In this document: positions 17,495 through 25,630 of the stretch, one piece after another
Layout: each line of letters opens with the position of its first letter
Position numbering within the stretch: position 1 is the first letter of the stretch
Assembly (NCBI RefSeq): GCF_000308575.1
Contig: NZ_BAFZ01000024.1
Span: 1 to 64,000, forward strand
Direction of reading: 5' to 3'
DNA from: Nocardia exalbida NBRC 100660
GTDB lineage: Bacteria; Actinomycetota; Actinomycetes; Mycobacteriales; Mycobacteriaceae
DNA: 64,000 bases
Position numbers and translations under genes: made by a program
The notes under the pieces: model-generated
Seen by the model: the letters and a program-made list of their open reading frames with translations, nothing else
The model's database searches: none
What the model was told of the DNA's origin: nothing

Positions 17495-18100
17495 TCAGTT
17501 GTTCGGCCGTGGTGTGCGCAGGAACGCCGAGGGCGCCGCATGCGCCACCGCCGAAACCGGCACGGGCAGTTCGTCGTCCCAGCTGTCGACCCGCCGTTCG
17601 AACAGCGCGCGAGAAGGTCCCACCGCGAGCGGCCCCGCGACGCGCACCAAGCGGAACCCCGCCGAGCGGTAGTAGTCGTGCAAGTCGGTGTTGGTGGTCC
17701 AGGCGTCCAGCCGGACCCACTCGCGTCGCTGGTGGCGGGCGAGCATTGCGGCATGGGCGAGCATCCGGTGACCGACCCGATGGCCCGCGAAGCGCAGGTC
17801 CACGATCATGAAATGGACGATCACCGCGCCGCCGAGTTCCCACCGCGACCACAGACCGGCATCGGCGCGGTCGTTGACCGTTATGGTTCCCGCGGGCTCG
17901 CCCGCGATCTCGGCGATCCAGGTCTCACCGGCGTCCAGCGAGCGTCCGACGGCGCGGGCGAAGATCTCGATGGGCAGGCCGCGTCCGGCGACCGTCCACT
18001 GGTCGGAGCCGCGCGCGGTGAGCCATGCCGTGCGCTGCACGCGCAGGCGGCAGATCATGCCGAGATCTCCTATTGTCGCCTGGCGCAGCACGATCGTCAT
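17495..18100 (-). CDS. GNAT family N-acetyltransferase
   Basis: The 201-residue protein has the GNAT layout: N-terminal 'MTIVLRQATIGDLGMICRL', central strand 'AVIVHFMIVDLRFAGHRVG' leading into the acetyl-CoA pyrophosphate loop ('RFAGHRVGHRML', a variant of R/Q-x-x-G-x-G/A), and 'LDAWTTNTDLHDYYRSAGF', typical of motif B. The substrate is unknown. It starts 4 bases after the GntR-type regulator and is presumably in its operon. Its last 30 or so residues adjoin the junction with the EccC fragment and look low in complexity, so the C-terminus may have been altered when the fragment arrived. Confidence 0.85.
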   Translation of the reverse strand: MTIVLRQATIGDLGMICRLRVQRTAWLTARGSDQWTVAGRGLPIEIFARAVGRSLDAGETWIAEIAGEPAGTITVNDRADAGLWSRWELGGAVIVHFMIVDLRFAGHRVGHRMLAHAAMLARHQRREWVRLDAWTTNTDLHDYYRSAGFRLVRVAGPLAVGPSRALFERRVDSWDDELPVPVSAVAHAAPSAFLRTPRPNN

Positions 18101-18103
18101 GGG

Positions 18104-18910
18104 CTAGGCCGAACCGGACCCGGGCGGATTGGCCAGCGTGGTGCGGATGACCGCGGTGCCTTCGGCATCGCCGAGTTCGTAGGCGAGCCGATTGCCGGTG
18201 GCCAGCGAGCGATGCCGCGTGGCCCGGGTGACCCGCTCATGGGTGGCGCCGATACGTAGGTGGTCGAGCAGGATGGTGCCGGTGGCGACGCCGAGCACCA
18301 AGGCTTCCTCCGCACTGGCAGGCCGCGCGACGAGGGTGTCACGGTGCGCGGTCTCGGCATGCCCCCGGTCGGCGAGGCGGCGGGTGGTGCCCTCCGGAAT
18401 GTCGTGCGGGGAGTCGATCCCGGTGGCCTCGGCCAGGTCCCGGGGATAGAAGCTGACCTCCCACGACCACGGTTCGTGGTCGAGGAACTGGACGACGGTC
18501 CTGGCCAGCACCCAGGACTCCGGTGGTATACCCAGCCAAGTCGCGACTTCGGGGCTCGCCGGCTCCATCTTCGCGCTGAACTCCTTCGACGGTTCCCGGC
18601 CCGCGGCCCGCGCGATCTCCTCGAAGATGTCGTGCGGTGTCTGCGGCCGGTCGGGACGGATAGAGTCGGTGACCACGGATTCCAGAACTTCTTGGTTTCG
18701 AACGATCGTCCCGCGGGAAGTAGCTGTATAGACCAGATTTTCGGTCACCAGCACCTGGATCGCGTTGCGGGCGGTGGTTATCGAGACCTGCATTTGATCG
18801 GCAAGCTCGGAATGACTGGGCAGTCGGTCACCCGGTTTCCACTTCGCTGCGCGGATCTCCTCGCGGAGGAGGTCTGCGATCCGGTGATACGTCGGACCGT
18901 CCGCCATCAT
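18104..18910 (-). CDS. GntR family regulator, HutC/UTRA type
   Basis: The 268-residue protein has an N-terminal GntR winged helix ('YHRIADLLREEIRAAKWKPG', 'LPSHSELADQMQVSITTARN', 'AIQVLVTENLVYT') over residues 8-75 and a UTRA ligand-binding domain over about 95-245 ('SWVLARTVVQFLDHEPWSWE', 'YPRDLAEATGIDSPHDIPEG'). Regulators of this class repress their own operon and release DNA on binding a small ligand. It is transcribed with the GNAT gene. A perfect 6-bp inverted repeat 24-42 bases upstream of its start is a good candidate operator. The start may be the ATG at 18910 or the next one at 18907. Confidence 0.88.
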   Translation of the reverse strand: MMADGPTYHRIADLLREEIRAAKWKPGDRLPSHSELADQMQVSITTARNAIQVLVTENLVYTATSRGTIVRNQEVLESVVTDSIRPDRPQTPHDIFEEIARAAGREPSKEFSAKMEPASPEVATWLGIPPESWVLARTVVQFLDHEPWSWEVSFYPRDLAEATGIDSPHDIPEGTTRRLADRGHAETAHRDTLVARPASAEEALVLGVATGTILLDHLRIGATHERVTRATRHRSLATGNRLAYELGDAEGTAVIRTTLANPPGSGSA

Positions 18911-18934
18911 GCTCCTCGGTTGGTCATGCAGGTA

Positions 18935-18952
18935 ACGAAGTGTACTCTTCGT
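18935..18952. promoter_or_regulatory. Candidate operator of the GntR regulator
   Basis: ACGAAG-TGTACT-CTTCGT is an inverted repeat with perfect 6-bp arms, 25 bases upstream of the GntR gene. Size and position fit a GntR dimer site for autoregulation, and the site could also affect the rightward promoter at 18976. Binding is inferred. Confidence 0.45.
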
Positions 18953-18975
18953 GACTCCCTACGGCCGGGTAACGC

Positions 18976-19003
18976 TTGACAGGTGCCTTCAGAGGTTTAT
19001 TGT
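18976..19003 (+). promoter_or_regulatory. Rightward vegetative promoter
   Basis: TTGACA (18976-18981) and TATTGT (18998-19003) with a 16-base spacer form one of the best consensus promoters in the window. It would drive the second DUF4254 gene and sits next to the putative GntR operator, so that gene may be under GntR control. Confidence 0.5.
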
Positions 19004-19049
19004 AATGAAGTCCTGATCCGGTGTTGTGCGGCGATGACGGCGAGGCAAC

Positions 19050-19577
19050 GTGGCAGGTTCGGATACAACGGTCGTAATGGCCCTCCCCGGCACACCGAGG
19101 TGTGTCGATCCCTCGGTGCGCTCTCCGGCACCGGGATTGCTTCCCACGTCCGACCTATTGGTTCGGGCGTGTCGCGGGCATCGGGTAGTCGGTGGCCCGC
19201 TCCTGTGGTTCGCTCGTGATCTGGCAGTGCTACATGAGCGCCGCCTGGTCGGCCGCGGTGGATCGGTGGATACCGCCGTGGCGGTGATCCGCGAAATCGA
19301 GCGTCGCAGAGTCGAATTGGTGATGGCCATCGACGACTGGGTGATGCGCAGCGTGCCGCAGCATCGGCTCGGCGCCACGCTGCACACCGAAACGGTGGGC
19401 GCGGTGATCGATCGCCTCGCCGAGTCGTCGGTGCGCGCGCACCACGCGTTGATGACTCTGAACGCACACGACGAGCTGTTGCACAACGCATGGCATCATC
19501 TCGCCGAACTCGCGGACGCCTACGACGATCTGGTGCGCGACGTCATGGCGGGCAGGCGGCGTCTGCCCGAGTGGTGA
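19050..19577 (+). CDS. DUF4254 family protein (copy 2)
   Basis: The 175-residue protein shares with copy 1 the 'HTETVGAVIDRLAE' motif, a preceding 'DDWVMRSVPQ' segment that parallels 'DRWITVQLPP' in copy 1, and the ending 'LAELADAYDDLVRDVMAGRR'. The N-terminal 30 residues are not conserved in copy 1. The GTG at 19050 with GAGG upstream is listed; an ATG at 19077 would remove nine residues, and the domain itself begins only near residue 28. It is a single gene with its own strong promoter. Function is unknown. Two copies flanking the island suggest either duplication or independent maintenance. Confidence 0.75.
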   Translation: MAGSDTTVVMALPGTPRCVDPSVRSPAPGLLPTSDLLVRACRGHRVVGGPLLWFARDLAVLHERRLVGRGGSVDTAVAVIREIERRRVELVMAIDDWVMRSVPQHRLGATLHTETVGAVIDRLAESSVRAHHALMTLNAHDELLHNAWHHLAELADAYDDLVRDVMAGRRRLPEW

Positions 19578-19602
19578 GCGGCTGATCCGCTCGCCCTTCT
19601 TG

Positions 19603-19626
19603 CCCGCCGGGCCATGGCCCGGCGGG
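19603..19626. terminator. Bidirectional hairpin between convergent genes
   Basis: A perfect 24-base palindrome (10-bp GC stem with a CATG loop) lies between the 3' ends of the DUF4254 gene and the EspI-like gene. There is no T tract. Position and symmetry suggest a shared terminator. Confidence 0.6.
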
Positions 19627-19628
19627 TG

Positions 19629-22600
19629 TCAGGGTTGGTAGCGGCGGTGATCGGTGGCGAAATCGTCCGCGACGGTCGCGGCCAGCTCGACGTAGGCCCG
19701 CTTGGTCTGCTTGTGCAGCCGGTGCAGATCGATTTCCGCGCCCTCGGACATATGCGGGTCGAACGGGATGATGTGCACCGCGCGGCACCGGGACAGGAAG
19801 TACTCCCGTAGCTGCTGGATACCGACATTCGGCGATCCGGCCCGCGGGGAGTTGATCACCACCACCGCGTTGCGCACCAAGTGGTCGTGGCCGTGCAGCG
19901 ACAACCAGTCCAATGTCGCCGCGGCGCTGCGGGCTCCGTCGATGGCGGGCGAGGAGATCAGCACCAGCGAGTGCGCCAGGTCCAATACGCCTGCCATGGC
20001 CGAATGCATGAGTCCGGTACCGCAGTCGGTGAGGATGATGTTGTAGAACCGCTGCAGGATCCGGGCGACCGCACGGTACTCGTCTTCGCTGAACGCCTCC
20101 GACGCGGCCGGATCGCGTTCGCTGGCCAGCACTTCCAGCCGGCTCGTCGCCTGCGAGGTGTGCCTGCGCACATCCGAATAGCGCTGAATGGACGAATCGA
20201 GGAGCAGGTCGCGCACGGTGGACCTGGTTTGCAACGGCACCCGCTGCGACAGGGTGCCGAAGTCGGGATTGGCGTCCACCGCGATCACGCGGTCGCCCCG
20301 GATGGAGGCGAAGATGGAGCCGATACCCATTGTGGTGGTGGTCTTTCCGACCCCACCCTTGAGCGAGAGCACCGCGATCCGGTAGTCGCCGCGGACGGGC
20401 TGCCTGATCCGCGCGACCAATTCCTGGAGTCTGCGCTCCTCGGCGGACATGCCGGGGTTGATCGAGCCGCCGGATACGTGGTGCACCGCCTTGCGCCACC
20501 CCGATCCCGGCGCCTTCTTGGCCCGGCGCATCGGCACGTTGTCCAGCGAGGGCTGCTGGAACGGCGCGCCCGGCGGTTGCGCGTGCGGCTGCGGGTAACC
20601 CGGCGGCGTGCCCCACTGTCCGGGCTGCGGTACCGGTTGCCCAGCGGCCTGATGTTCGGGGTGATCTTGCGGAGGCGCGGAATGTGGGCCTACCAAACCC
20701 GATTCGGGTGCAGGGGCCGGTGCGGCGGCATTCCCCCACGGGGCGACAGGGGCCTGAGGTGGGAGACCCGGCGCCTGGCCACTCGCGAATTGCGTTGGCG
20801 GACCGGCATATACGTCGCTCGCCGCGTGCGGGGCGCCCGCGTGGTAGGCCGTATCCGGTTGATGCTGCGGAACCGGCTGGTGCTGCGGAACCGGCTGGTG
20901 GTCGACGTTCGGTGCGTGTTCCACCGGCGCCTGCGGAACCGCCGGGTCGTTGGACTCGGCGGACAGCCGGTGTCGCCCGCCACCGGCCACCGGGCGCGCC
21001 GACGCCGGACCTACTTCGGTCGCACTGGTCCAGTTCGAGGTCGAAGCGCCCGCATCCCCTTGGACGCGAGTCGTATTCGCCCACCCGGCCGCATCCGATT
21101 GCGTGGCGCTTTCCGGCGCAGGGGCGGAGACAGGCGCAGCGCCGATCGTGGCGGCCGTGCGTGGTGCGGGCGAAACCGAAGCTGCCCCACCTTGTTCGGC
21201 GTGTGGGCCGGTCGCGGACAGCGCGGGGGCGGGTCCCACAGCACCGTGCTCTGCGGGCCGCGGGTGCGATGCCGGTGCGGATTCGGCCGACGGACGGGAT
21301 TCGTGCGCCGCGCTGTCGATCTGTGCCGCAGCGTCGTTCGGCGCGGGCGGGACACCGGGCCGGCCAGGACGGCCGGTCTGCTCCGATGCGGTGTGACCGA
21401 GCCAGGGTGGCGGGCCGTCCGTGCCGCGCGGCGACCGGTACTCCTCGTGTGCCGGAGCCGGTGCGGGCGCGCCGGACCCGCCGCTGTGCGGTTGCTGGTG
21501 CGGCGCGGGCGGATCGGGCAGCGGTGGAAGACGGCGTGGTGTGTCCGTCGCGGATGCCTCGGCCTCGGGCCGCGGCGCGGCGAGCCAGGGTGGCGGCCCA
21601 TCCGGGTTTATCGCGGTAAGCCCGGGTGGCGCGGCCTGCGGTGCTTGCGCCGGAAGGTCACCTCGGAGCGTCTGGTGGACATCGATCGGGGGCGTGGCGT
21701 CGCTCGCGCCCGGTGTGGGGCCGGCCGATGCCGTCGGGTGCTGAACCGGTGACGTGCTCGGGATCGGCAGAGCAGCGGTGTCCTGGTCGTGCGCTCGCTC
21801 GGCCGGGCTTTGGCCGGCGGGTGCCGTCGCCGGGTCGGCGGTGGGCGGTGGCGTGGGCTGTGCGCTCGTCGGCGTCGACGAGTAACCGTTCTGCCATGCC
21901 ATGTTGTCCGAGGCGGACGGGGACGCGGCGGGGTATCCCCCGTGTGGCGGCGGAGCGGATATATCGCTGCCCGTAGGAGCCGCGGGCTGGTTGCCGGTCG
22001 GCCACGTCTGAGCCGGGCCGGTCGGCGGGATGTCCCGCGACTCGCTACCCGGCTGAGGCGCATCGGCCGGTGGCACCGGCGTGGCGGAGGACTGGCCCGG
22101 TGGCGTCGACGCGGGCCACAGGCTCGGCCGCACCGCCGACAGCGCGGCGTCGAGCCGAGGGTTCCCGGTGGAGGGCCATCCGCCGTTCTGGGGACCGAGC
22201 GGAGGCCGGCCACCAGCGGCCTGGCCGGGCGCACTCTCGCCCCGCGATGGCCGGGCGTGCTCGTCGGCCGGCGCCGGACCGGGCCGCTCGTCGGCCGATC
22301 GGCGCGGCGGCGGTGGCGGCAGATCCGGCCTGCCGGCCTGCTGGTCGTTCGACCCGGCCGGGTTCGCGGCCCTGCTGCCCAGCGGCTGGAAACCGGGGGA
22401 AGGCTGTGAGGGATTGCGGGTGGGCAGACTGTGCTGCGGAGTGTTGTCGCGCTCGGGGATGTGGTCGGGCTGGGGCGGCGCCTGCCACGAGTTGTCCTGC
22501 GCCGGGGGTGTGCGGTCGTAGCCGGGGTGCTGCCAGGACTCGGGCGGGAGCTGAGCCGGCACGGGCTCGTCCGGGACCGGCGCGGGCGGGCGGCTCGCCT

Positions 22601-22862
22601 CGCTCTGCCGCTGTTCCTCGTCGGCGGCCCCCTCGTGCTTGTCGCGGCGCCAGCCCTTGCGGCGCTTCTCCGGGCGCGCGGCGTCCGGGCGGTCGGCCTC
22701 TGGCGCGCGGTTCTTGAAACGTCCGCGCCTGCGGCCTGGGGTTTCCTCGATGAGTTCTTCGTGCGGAAGGTTCTGTACCGGCGCTTCGTAGCCGCTGTGG
22801 CCGACCTCGCTCTCCGACAGCCAGGGCGGCAGCATGGGCAGGCCGTCGTTGCTACGGCTCAC
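19629..22862 (-). CDS. EspI-like MinD/ParA-type ATPase with long Pro/Ala-rich N-terminus
   Basis: The 1077-residue protein has about 740 residues of low-complexity Pro/Ala/Gly/Gln-rich sequence and a C-terminal MinD/ParA-type ATPase of about 300 residues. The deviant Walker A '[15 protein letters not shown]' is near residue 833, followed by '[13 protein letters not shown]' and '[17 protein letters not shown]'. This architecture is that of EspI, the ESX-1-associated protein of mycobacteria (Rv3876), and of related ESX proteins in Nocardia. EspI has been linked to ATP-dependent control of ESX-1 secretion. The basic '[11 protein letters not shown]' block near residue 42 and '[13 protein letters not shown]' before the ATPase may contact membrane or partners. 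It lies 15 kb from the intact ESX genes but only 2 kb from the broken EccC, so it may belong to a lost second system. Confidence 0.75.
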
Positions 22863-22869
22863 GACTGCG

Positions 22870-23072
22870 CCTCGCTGCCGCTCGGCGTGCCGACGACTCG
22901 CTCGCTGCGTTCACTCACGACTTCCCTCGCTGCCGCTCGGCTCGGTCGTGGCCAGGGGCGCTCTGCCGGTGACTCGCTCGCTACGCTTACTCACGGCCTC
23001 GCCTCCCTGCCGCTCGCTTCGACCCGGACCGAGGGCGCCTCCGCCGGTGGCTCGCTCGCTGCGCCGGCTCAC
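22870..23072. repeat. Degenerate tandem repeat of about 77 bases
   Basis: Two alternating elements recur. 'GACTCGCTCGCTGCGTTCAC'-type units start at 22895, 22971 and 23049, and 'CCTCGCTGCCGCTCGGC'-type units start at 22870, 22925 and 23002. Spacing is 76-78 bases for the first element. The units are imperfect. Similar GAGCGAGCGA-rich repeats are scattered in actinobacterial genomes. They lie just upstream of the EspI-like start, so they occupy its promoter region. No gene is seen here; the frames through it are Ser-Glu-Arg repeats of no merit. Confidence 0.7.
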
Positions 23073-23223
23073 GCATCCCCCTCGATCTGCTCGACCCAAA
23101 TACCTGGACAGCGGCCAGTTTACGCGACAACCCGCCCCCGTCGCGGCACAGCGTGCGAGGCCCGCCAGTAGTGGGAAGACGGCTGCGAAACCCCAGGCGA
23201 CACGGGTATACAGGGAGGCATTT

Positions 23224-23252
23224 TTGCCCGATCCGGAACGGATCGGTAAGCT
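23224..23252 (+). promoter_or_regulatory. infA: Probable infA promoter
   Basis: TTGCCC (23224-23229) and TAAGCT (23247-23252) are separated by 17 bases. This would start the alpha operon about 110 bases before infA. The TTGCCC hexamer is the same as in the rpsH promoter candidate. Confidence 0.5.
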
Positions 23253-23373
23253 GGAGCGGCGGTGCACCTACGCGCCGCCTGTTTGTGTGCGAGCGGTCCG
23301 CTCCGGCGGTCGATCCATCCGAGCAGACTCAGGCAAACAAACCAGGTTGAGCGTAACCGGGATCGCGGAGGAC

Positions 23374-23595
23374 ATGGCGAAGAAAGACGGGGCCATCGAG
23401 GTCGAGGGTCGAGTTGTCGAACCGCTGCCCAATGCGATGTTCCGGATCGAGCTCGAGAACGGGCACAAGGTTCTCGCGCACATCAGCGGGAAGATGCGGC
23501 AGCACTACATTCGCATCCTGCCCGAGGACCGCGTTGTCGTCGAGCTCTCGCCCTACGACCTGTCGCGCGGCCGGATCGTATACCGCTACAAGTGA
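23374..23595 (+). CDS. infA: Translation initiation factor IF-1
   Basis: The 73-residue protein is IF-1, a single S1/OB-fold domain that occupies the ribosomal A site during initiation. It opens '[20 protein letters not shown]' and closes with '[17 protein letters not shown]', and length is standard. The ATG at 23374 is preceded by GCGGAGGAC. It leads the alpha-type operon (infA-rpmJ-rpsM-rpsK-rpsD-rpoA-rplQ). In many actinobacteria infA directly follows map; here the island separates them and a new promoter is visible upstream. Confidence 0.97.
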
Positions 23596-23652
23596 TCGCG
23601 CCCGGCGCGATCGGGTCGATACGAACCCGGCAGTCCCGGCGTGAGCCGGGGC

Positions 23653-23725
23653 CGAGTCGAAAGACTCGCTACAGAACTTCCCCAGTCGCCGACTGGGGAA
23701 AAACTGTGTTCACACCCCTGTGAAC
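23653..23725 (+). promoter_or_regulatory. Three consecutive hairpins in the infA-rpmJ spacer
   Basis: The 149-base spacer folds locally into a 6-bp stem with a GAAA loop (23653-23668), a 10-bp stem with a GCC loop (about 23678-23700) and a 7-bp stem with a CCCC loop (about 23708-23725), ending some 20 bases before rpmJ. No T tract follows any of them. They may be mRNA processing, attenuation or ribosomal-protein binding structures. Confidence 0.4.
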
Positions 23726-23744
23726 CACAACAGATTGGACGGAC

Positions 23745-23858
23745 GTGAAGGTTCAGCCGAGCGTCAAGAAGATCTGCGAGAAGTGCAAGGTGATCCGCCG
23801 TCACGGCCGGGTCATGGTGATCTGCGACAACCTGCGCCACAAGCAGCGCCAGGGCTGA
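23745..23858 (+). CDS. rpmJ: 50S ribosomal protein L36
   Basis: The 37-residue product '[20 protein letters not shown]' onward matches L36, the smallest 50S protein. The zinc-binding residues (Cys11, Cys14, Cys27 and His32) are all present, so this is the zinc-containing C+ form. The start is GTG. The gene is too short to be found by length filters. A spacer of about 250 bases, with a short ACCGG/CCGGT stem near 24030, separates it from rpsM. Confidence 0.96.
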   Translation: MKVQPSVKKICEKCKVIRRHGRVMVICDNLRHKQRQG

Positions 23859-24105
23859 GCGGAGGCGAGGGAGACCTCGTCCCACCCGCCCGAGGCTTGC
23901 CGAAGGCGCCGCTCGACGCGACACCAGCCAAGCACCGAACCGCAGTTCGGATTGGCAAGAAGAACTCCCAGCACCAGCCGCACGCTGCGGATATCAGGGT
24001 TCGCCCTGGGCGTGTGCGCCTACCACCGGTTCGGAGGCCGGTGCCCCACCAAGACGAGGGGACGGACAGGGAGCAGACCTCCGCAACGATTAAGGAAGCT
24101 GCCAG

Positions 24106-24477
24106 ATGGCACGTCTCATGGGCGTCGACCTCCCGCGCGAGAAGCGCATGGAGATCGCACTGACCTACATTTTCGGCATTGGCCGTACCCGCTCCAAGGA
24201 GATCCTCGACGCCACCGGCGTCAGCCCGGACCTGCGTTCGAAGGATCTCAGCGACGACGATCTGACGAAGCTGCGTGACTACATCGAGGCTTCGGAGTTC
24301 AAGGTCGAGGGTGACCTGCGCCGTGAGGTGCAGGCCGATATTCGCCGCAAGATCGAGATCGGCTGCTACCAGGGCCTGCGCCACCGTCGTGGCCTGCCCG
24401 TCCGTGGCCAGCGCACCAAGACCAACGCGCGCACCCGCAAGGGCCCGAAGCGCACCGTCGCCGGCAAGAAGAAGTAG
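24106..24477 (+). CDS. rpsM: 30S ribosomal protein S13
   Basis: The 123-residue protein is S13 of the 30S head, which contacts tRNA and the 50S subunit in intersubunit bridges. Typical motifs are '[20 protein letters not shown]', '[13 protein letters not shown]' and '[20 protein letters not shown]' near the basic C-terminal tail. The ATG follows AAGGAAG at about 10 bases. rpsK begins 9 bases after its stop. Confidence 0.97.
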   Translation: MARLMGVDLPREKRMEIALTYIFGIGRTRSKEILDATGVSPDLRSKDLSDDDLTKLRDYIEASEFKVEGDLRREVQADIRRKIEIGCYQGLRHRRGLPVRGQRTKTNARTRKGPKRTVAGKKK

Positions 24478-24486
24478 GGATAACCG

Positions 24487-24900
24487 ATGCCTCCGAAGTC
24501 CAGGGCCTCCGGCCCCAAGAAGACCCAGAAGTCGCGTCGCCGGGAAAAGAAGAACGTCCCGCACGGCCACGCGCACATCAAGAGCACGTTCAACAACACG
24601 ATCGTGTCGATCACCGACCCGAGTGGCAACGTCATCTCCTGGGCGTCGTCCGGTCACGTCGGCTTCAAGGGTTCGCGCAAGTCGACCCCGTTCGCCGCGC
24701 AGCTCGCCGCCGAGAACGCCGCCCGCAAGGCGCAGGAGAACGGCGTCAAGAAGGTCGACGTGTTCGTCAAGGGCCCCGGTTCGGGCCGCGAGACCGCGAT
24801 CCGCTCGCTGCAGGCCGCGGGCCTCGAGGTGGGCACGATCTCCGATGTCACCCCGCAGCCGCACAACGGCTGCCGTCCGCCCAAGCGGCGTCGCGTCTAG
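24487..24900 (+). CDS. rpsK: 30S ribosomal protein S11
   Basis: The 137-residue protein is S11 of the 30S platform, near the Shine-Dalgarno cleft. The N-terminal tail is basic ('[13 protein letters not shown]'), the core has '[19 protein letters not shown]' and the C-terminus ends '[13 protein letters not shown]', which is nearly invariant. Start and spacing fit an operon with rpsM upstream and rpsD 20 bases downstream. Confidence 0.97.
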   Translation: MPPKSRASGPKKTQKSRRREKKNVPHGHAHIKSTFNNTIVSITDPSGNVISWASSGHVGFKGSRKSTPFAAQLAAENAARKAQENGVKKVDVFVKGPGSGRETAIRSLQAAGLEVGTISDVTPQPHNGCRPPKRRRV

Positions 24901-24920
24901 CGGGAAAGGAATAGCGAACA

Positions 24921-25526
24921 ATGGCTCGTTACACAGGCCCTATCACCCGCAAGTCGCGTCGTCTGCGCGTCGACCTCGTCGGAGGCGACCAGGCGTTCGA
25001 GCGTCGTCCCTACCCGCCCGGCCAGCACGGCCGCGCGCGGATCAAGGAGAGCGAGTACCTGCTCCAGCTGCAGGAGAAGCAGAAGGCCCGCTTCTCCTAC
25101 GGCGTCATGGAGAAGCAGTTCCGCCGGTACTACGAAGAGGCCAACCGCCTCAAGGGCAAGACCGGTGACAACCTGCTGCGTCTGCTCGAGACCCGGCTGG
25201 ACAACGTCGTGTACCGCGCCGGTCTGGCGCGTACCCGCCGCCAGGCTCGCCAGCTGGTCTCGCACGGCCACTTCCTGGTGAACAACAAGAAGGTCGACGT
25301 TCCCAGCTTCCAGGTCACCCAGTACGACATCATCGATGTCAAGGAGAAGTCGCTGGGCACCCTGCCGTTCCAGGTGGCGCGCGAGACCGTCGGCGACCGC
25401 CCGGTGCCGGGCTGGTTGCAGGTGATCCCGGGTCGGCTGCGGATCCTGGTCCACCAGGTGCCGGAGCGCGCCCAGATCGATGTGCCGCTGCAGGAACAGC
25501 TGATCGTCGAGTACTACTCGAAGTAA
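24921..25526 (+). CDS. rpsD: 30S ribosomal protein S4
   Basis: The 201-residue protein is S4, a primary 16S rRNA-binding protein that nucleates 30S assembly and in other bacteria represses the alpha operon. 'MARYTGPITRKSRRLRVDLV' opens it and the S4 RNA-binding domain is seen at 'RLDNVVYRAGLARTRRQARQ' with 'SHGHFLVNNKKVDVPSF'. The zinc-knuckle Cys residues of the long S4 type are absent, so this is the C-minus form. A strong hairpin follows before rpoA. Confidence 0.97.
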   Translation: MARYTGPITRKSRRLRVDLVGGDQAFERRPYPPGQHGRARIKESEYLLQLQEKQKARFSYGVMEKQFRRYYEEANRLKGKTGDNLLRLLETRLDNVVYRAGLARTRRQARQLVSHGHFLVNNKKVDVPSFQVTQYDIIDVKEKSLGTLPFQVARETVGDRPVPGWLQVIPGRLRILVHQVPERAQIDVPLQEQLIVEYYSK

Positions 25527-25542
25527 TCGGCACGTGCTGCTG

Positions 25543-25576
25543 GTGTGTGGTCGCCCGGACACGGGCGGCCACACAC
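25543..25576 (+). promoter_or_regulatory. 15-bp hairpin between rpsD and rpoA
   Basis: Bases 25543-25557 pair with 25562-25576 across a 4-base loop, with a single G-T wobble. No T tract follows. The position between rpsD and rpoA would allow partial attenuation that lowers rpoA relative to ribosomal protein mRNA, or mRNA processing. Mechanism is inferred. Confidence 0.5.
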
Positions 25577-25630
25577 AACCCCTGAGACGAGGCGTCAAAT
25601 AGCGGGCGCCCAAAAAGGAGGATGATCCTA

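Noticed and set aside
14817-17852. A 1011-residue leftward frame
   Set aside because: High-GC antisense shadow over the 520-residue gene, the EccC fragment and the GNAT gene; composition is His/Arg-rich and no domain is seen.
22911-23267. Leftward frame of Ser-Glu-Arg repeats
   Set aside because: It is the translation of the 77-base DNA repeats and part of the infA leader; no real protein features.
23720-24163. Rightward 147-residue frame overlapping rpmJ and rpsM
   Set aside because: It is an out-of-frame reading of rpmJ and its spacer; rpmJ itself is recognised in the correct frame.
25622-25630. ATG at 25622 as rpoA start
   Set aside because: It is directly adjacent to the AGGAGG site, leaving no spacing; the next ATG at 25631 matches the family N-terminus.
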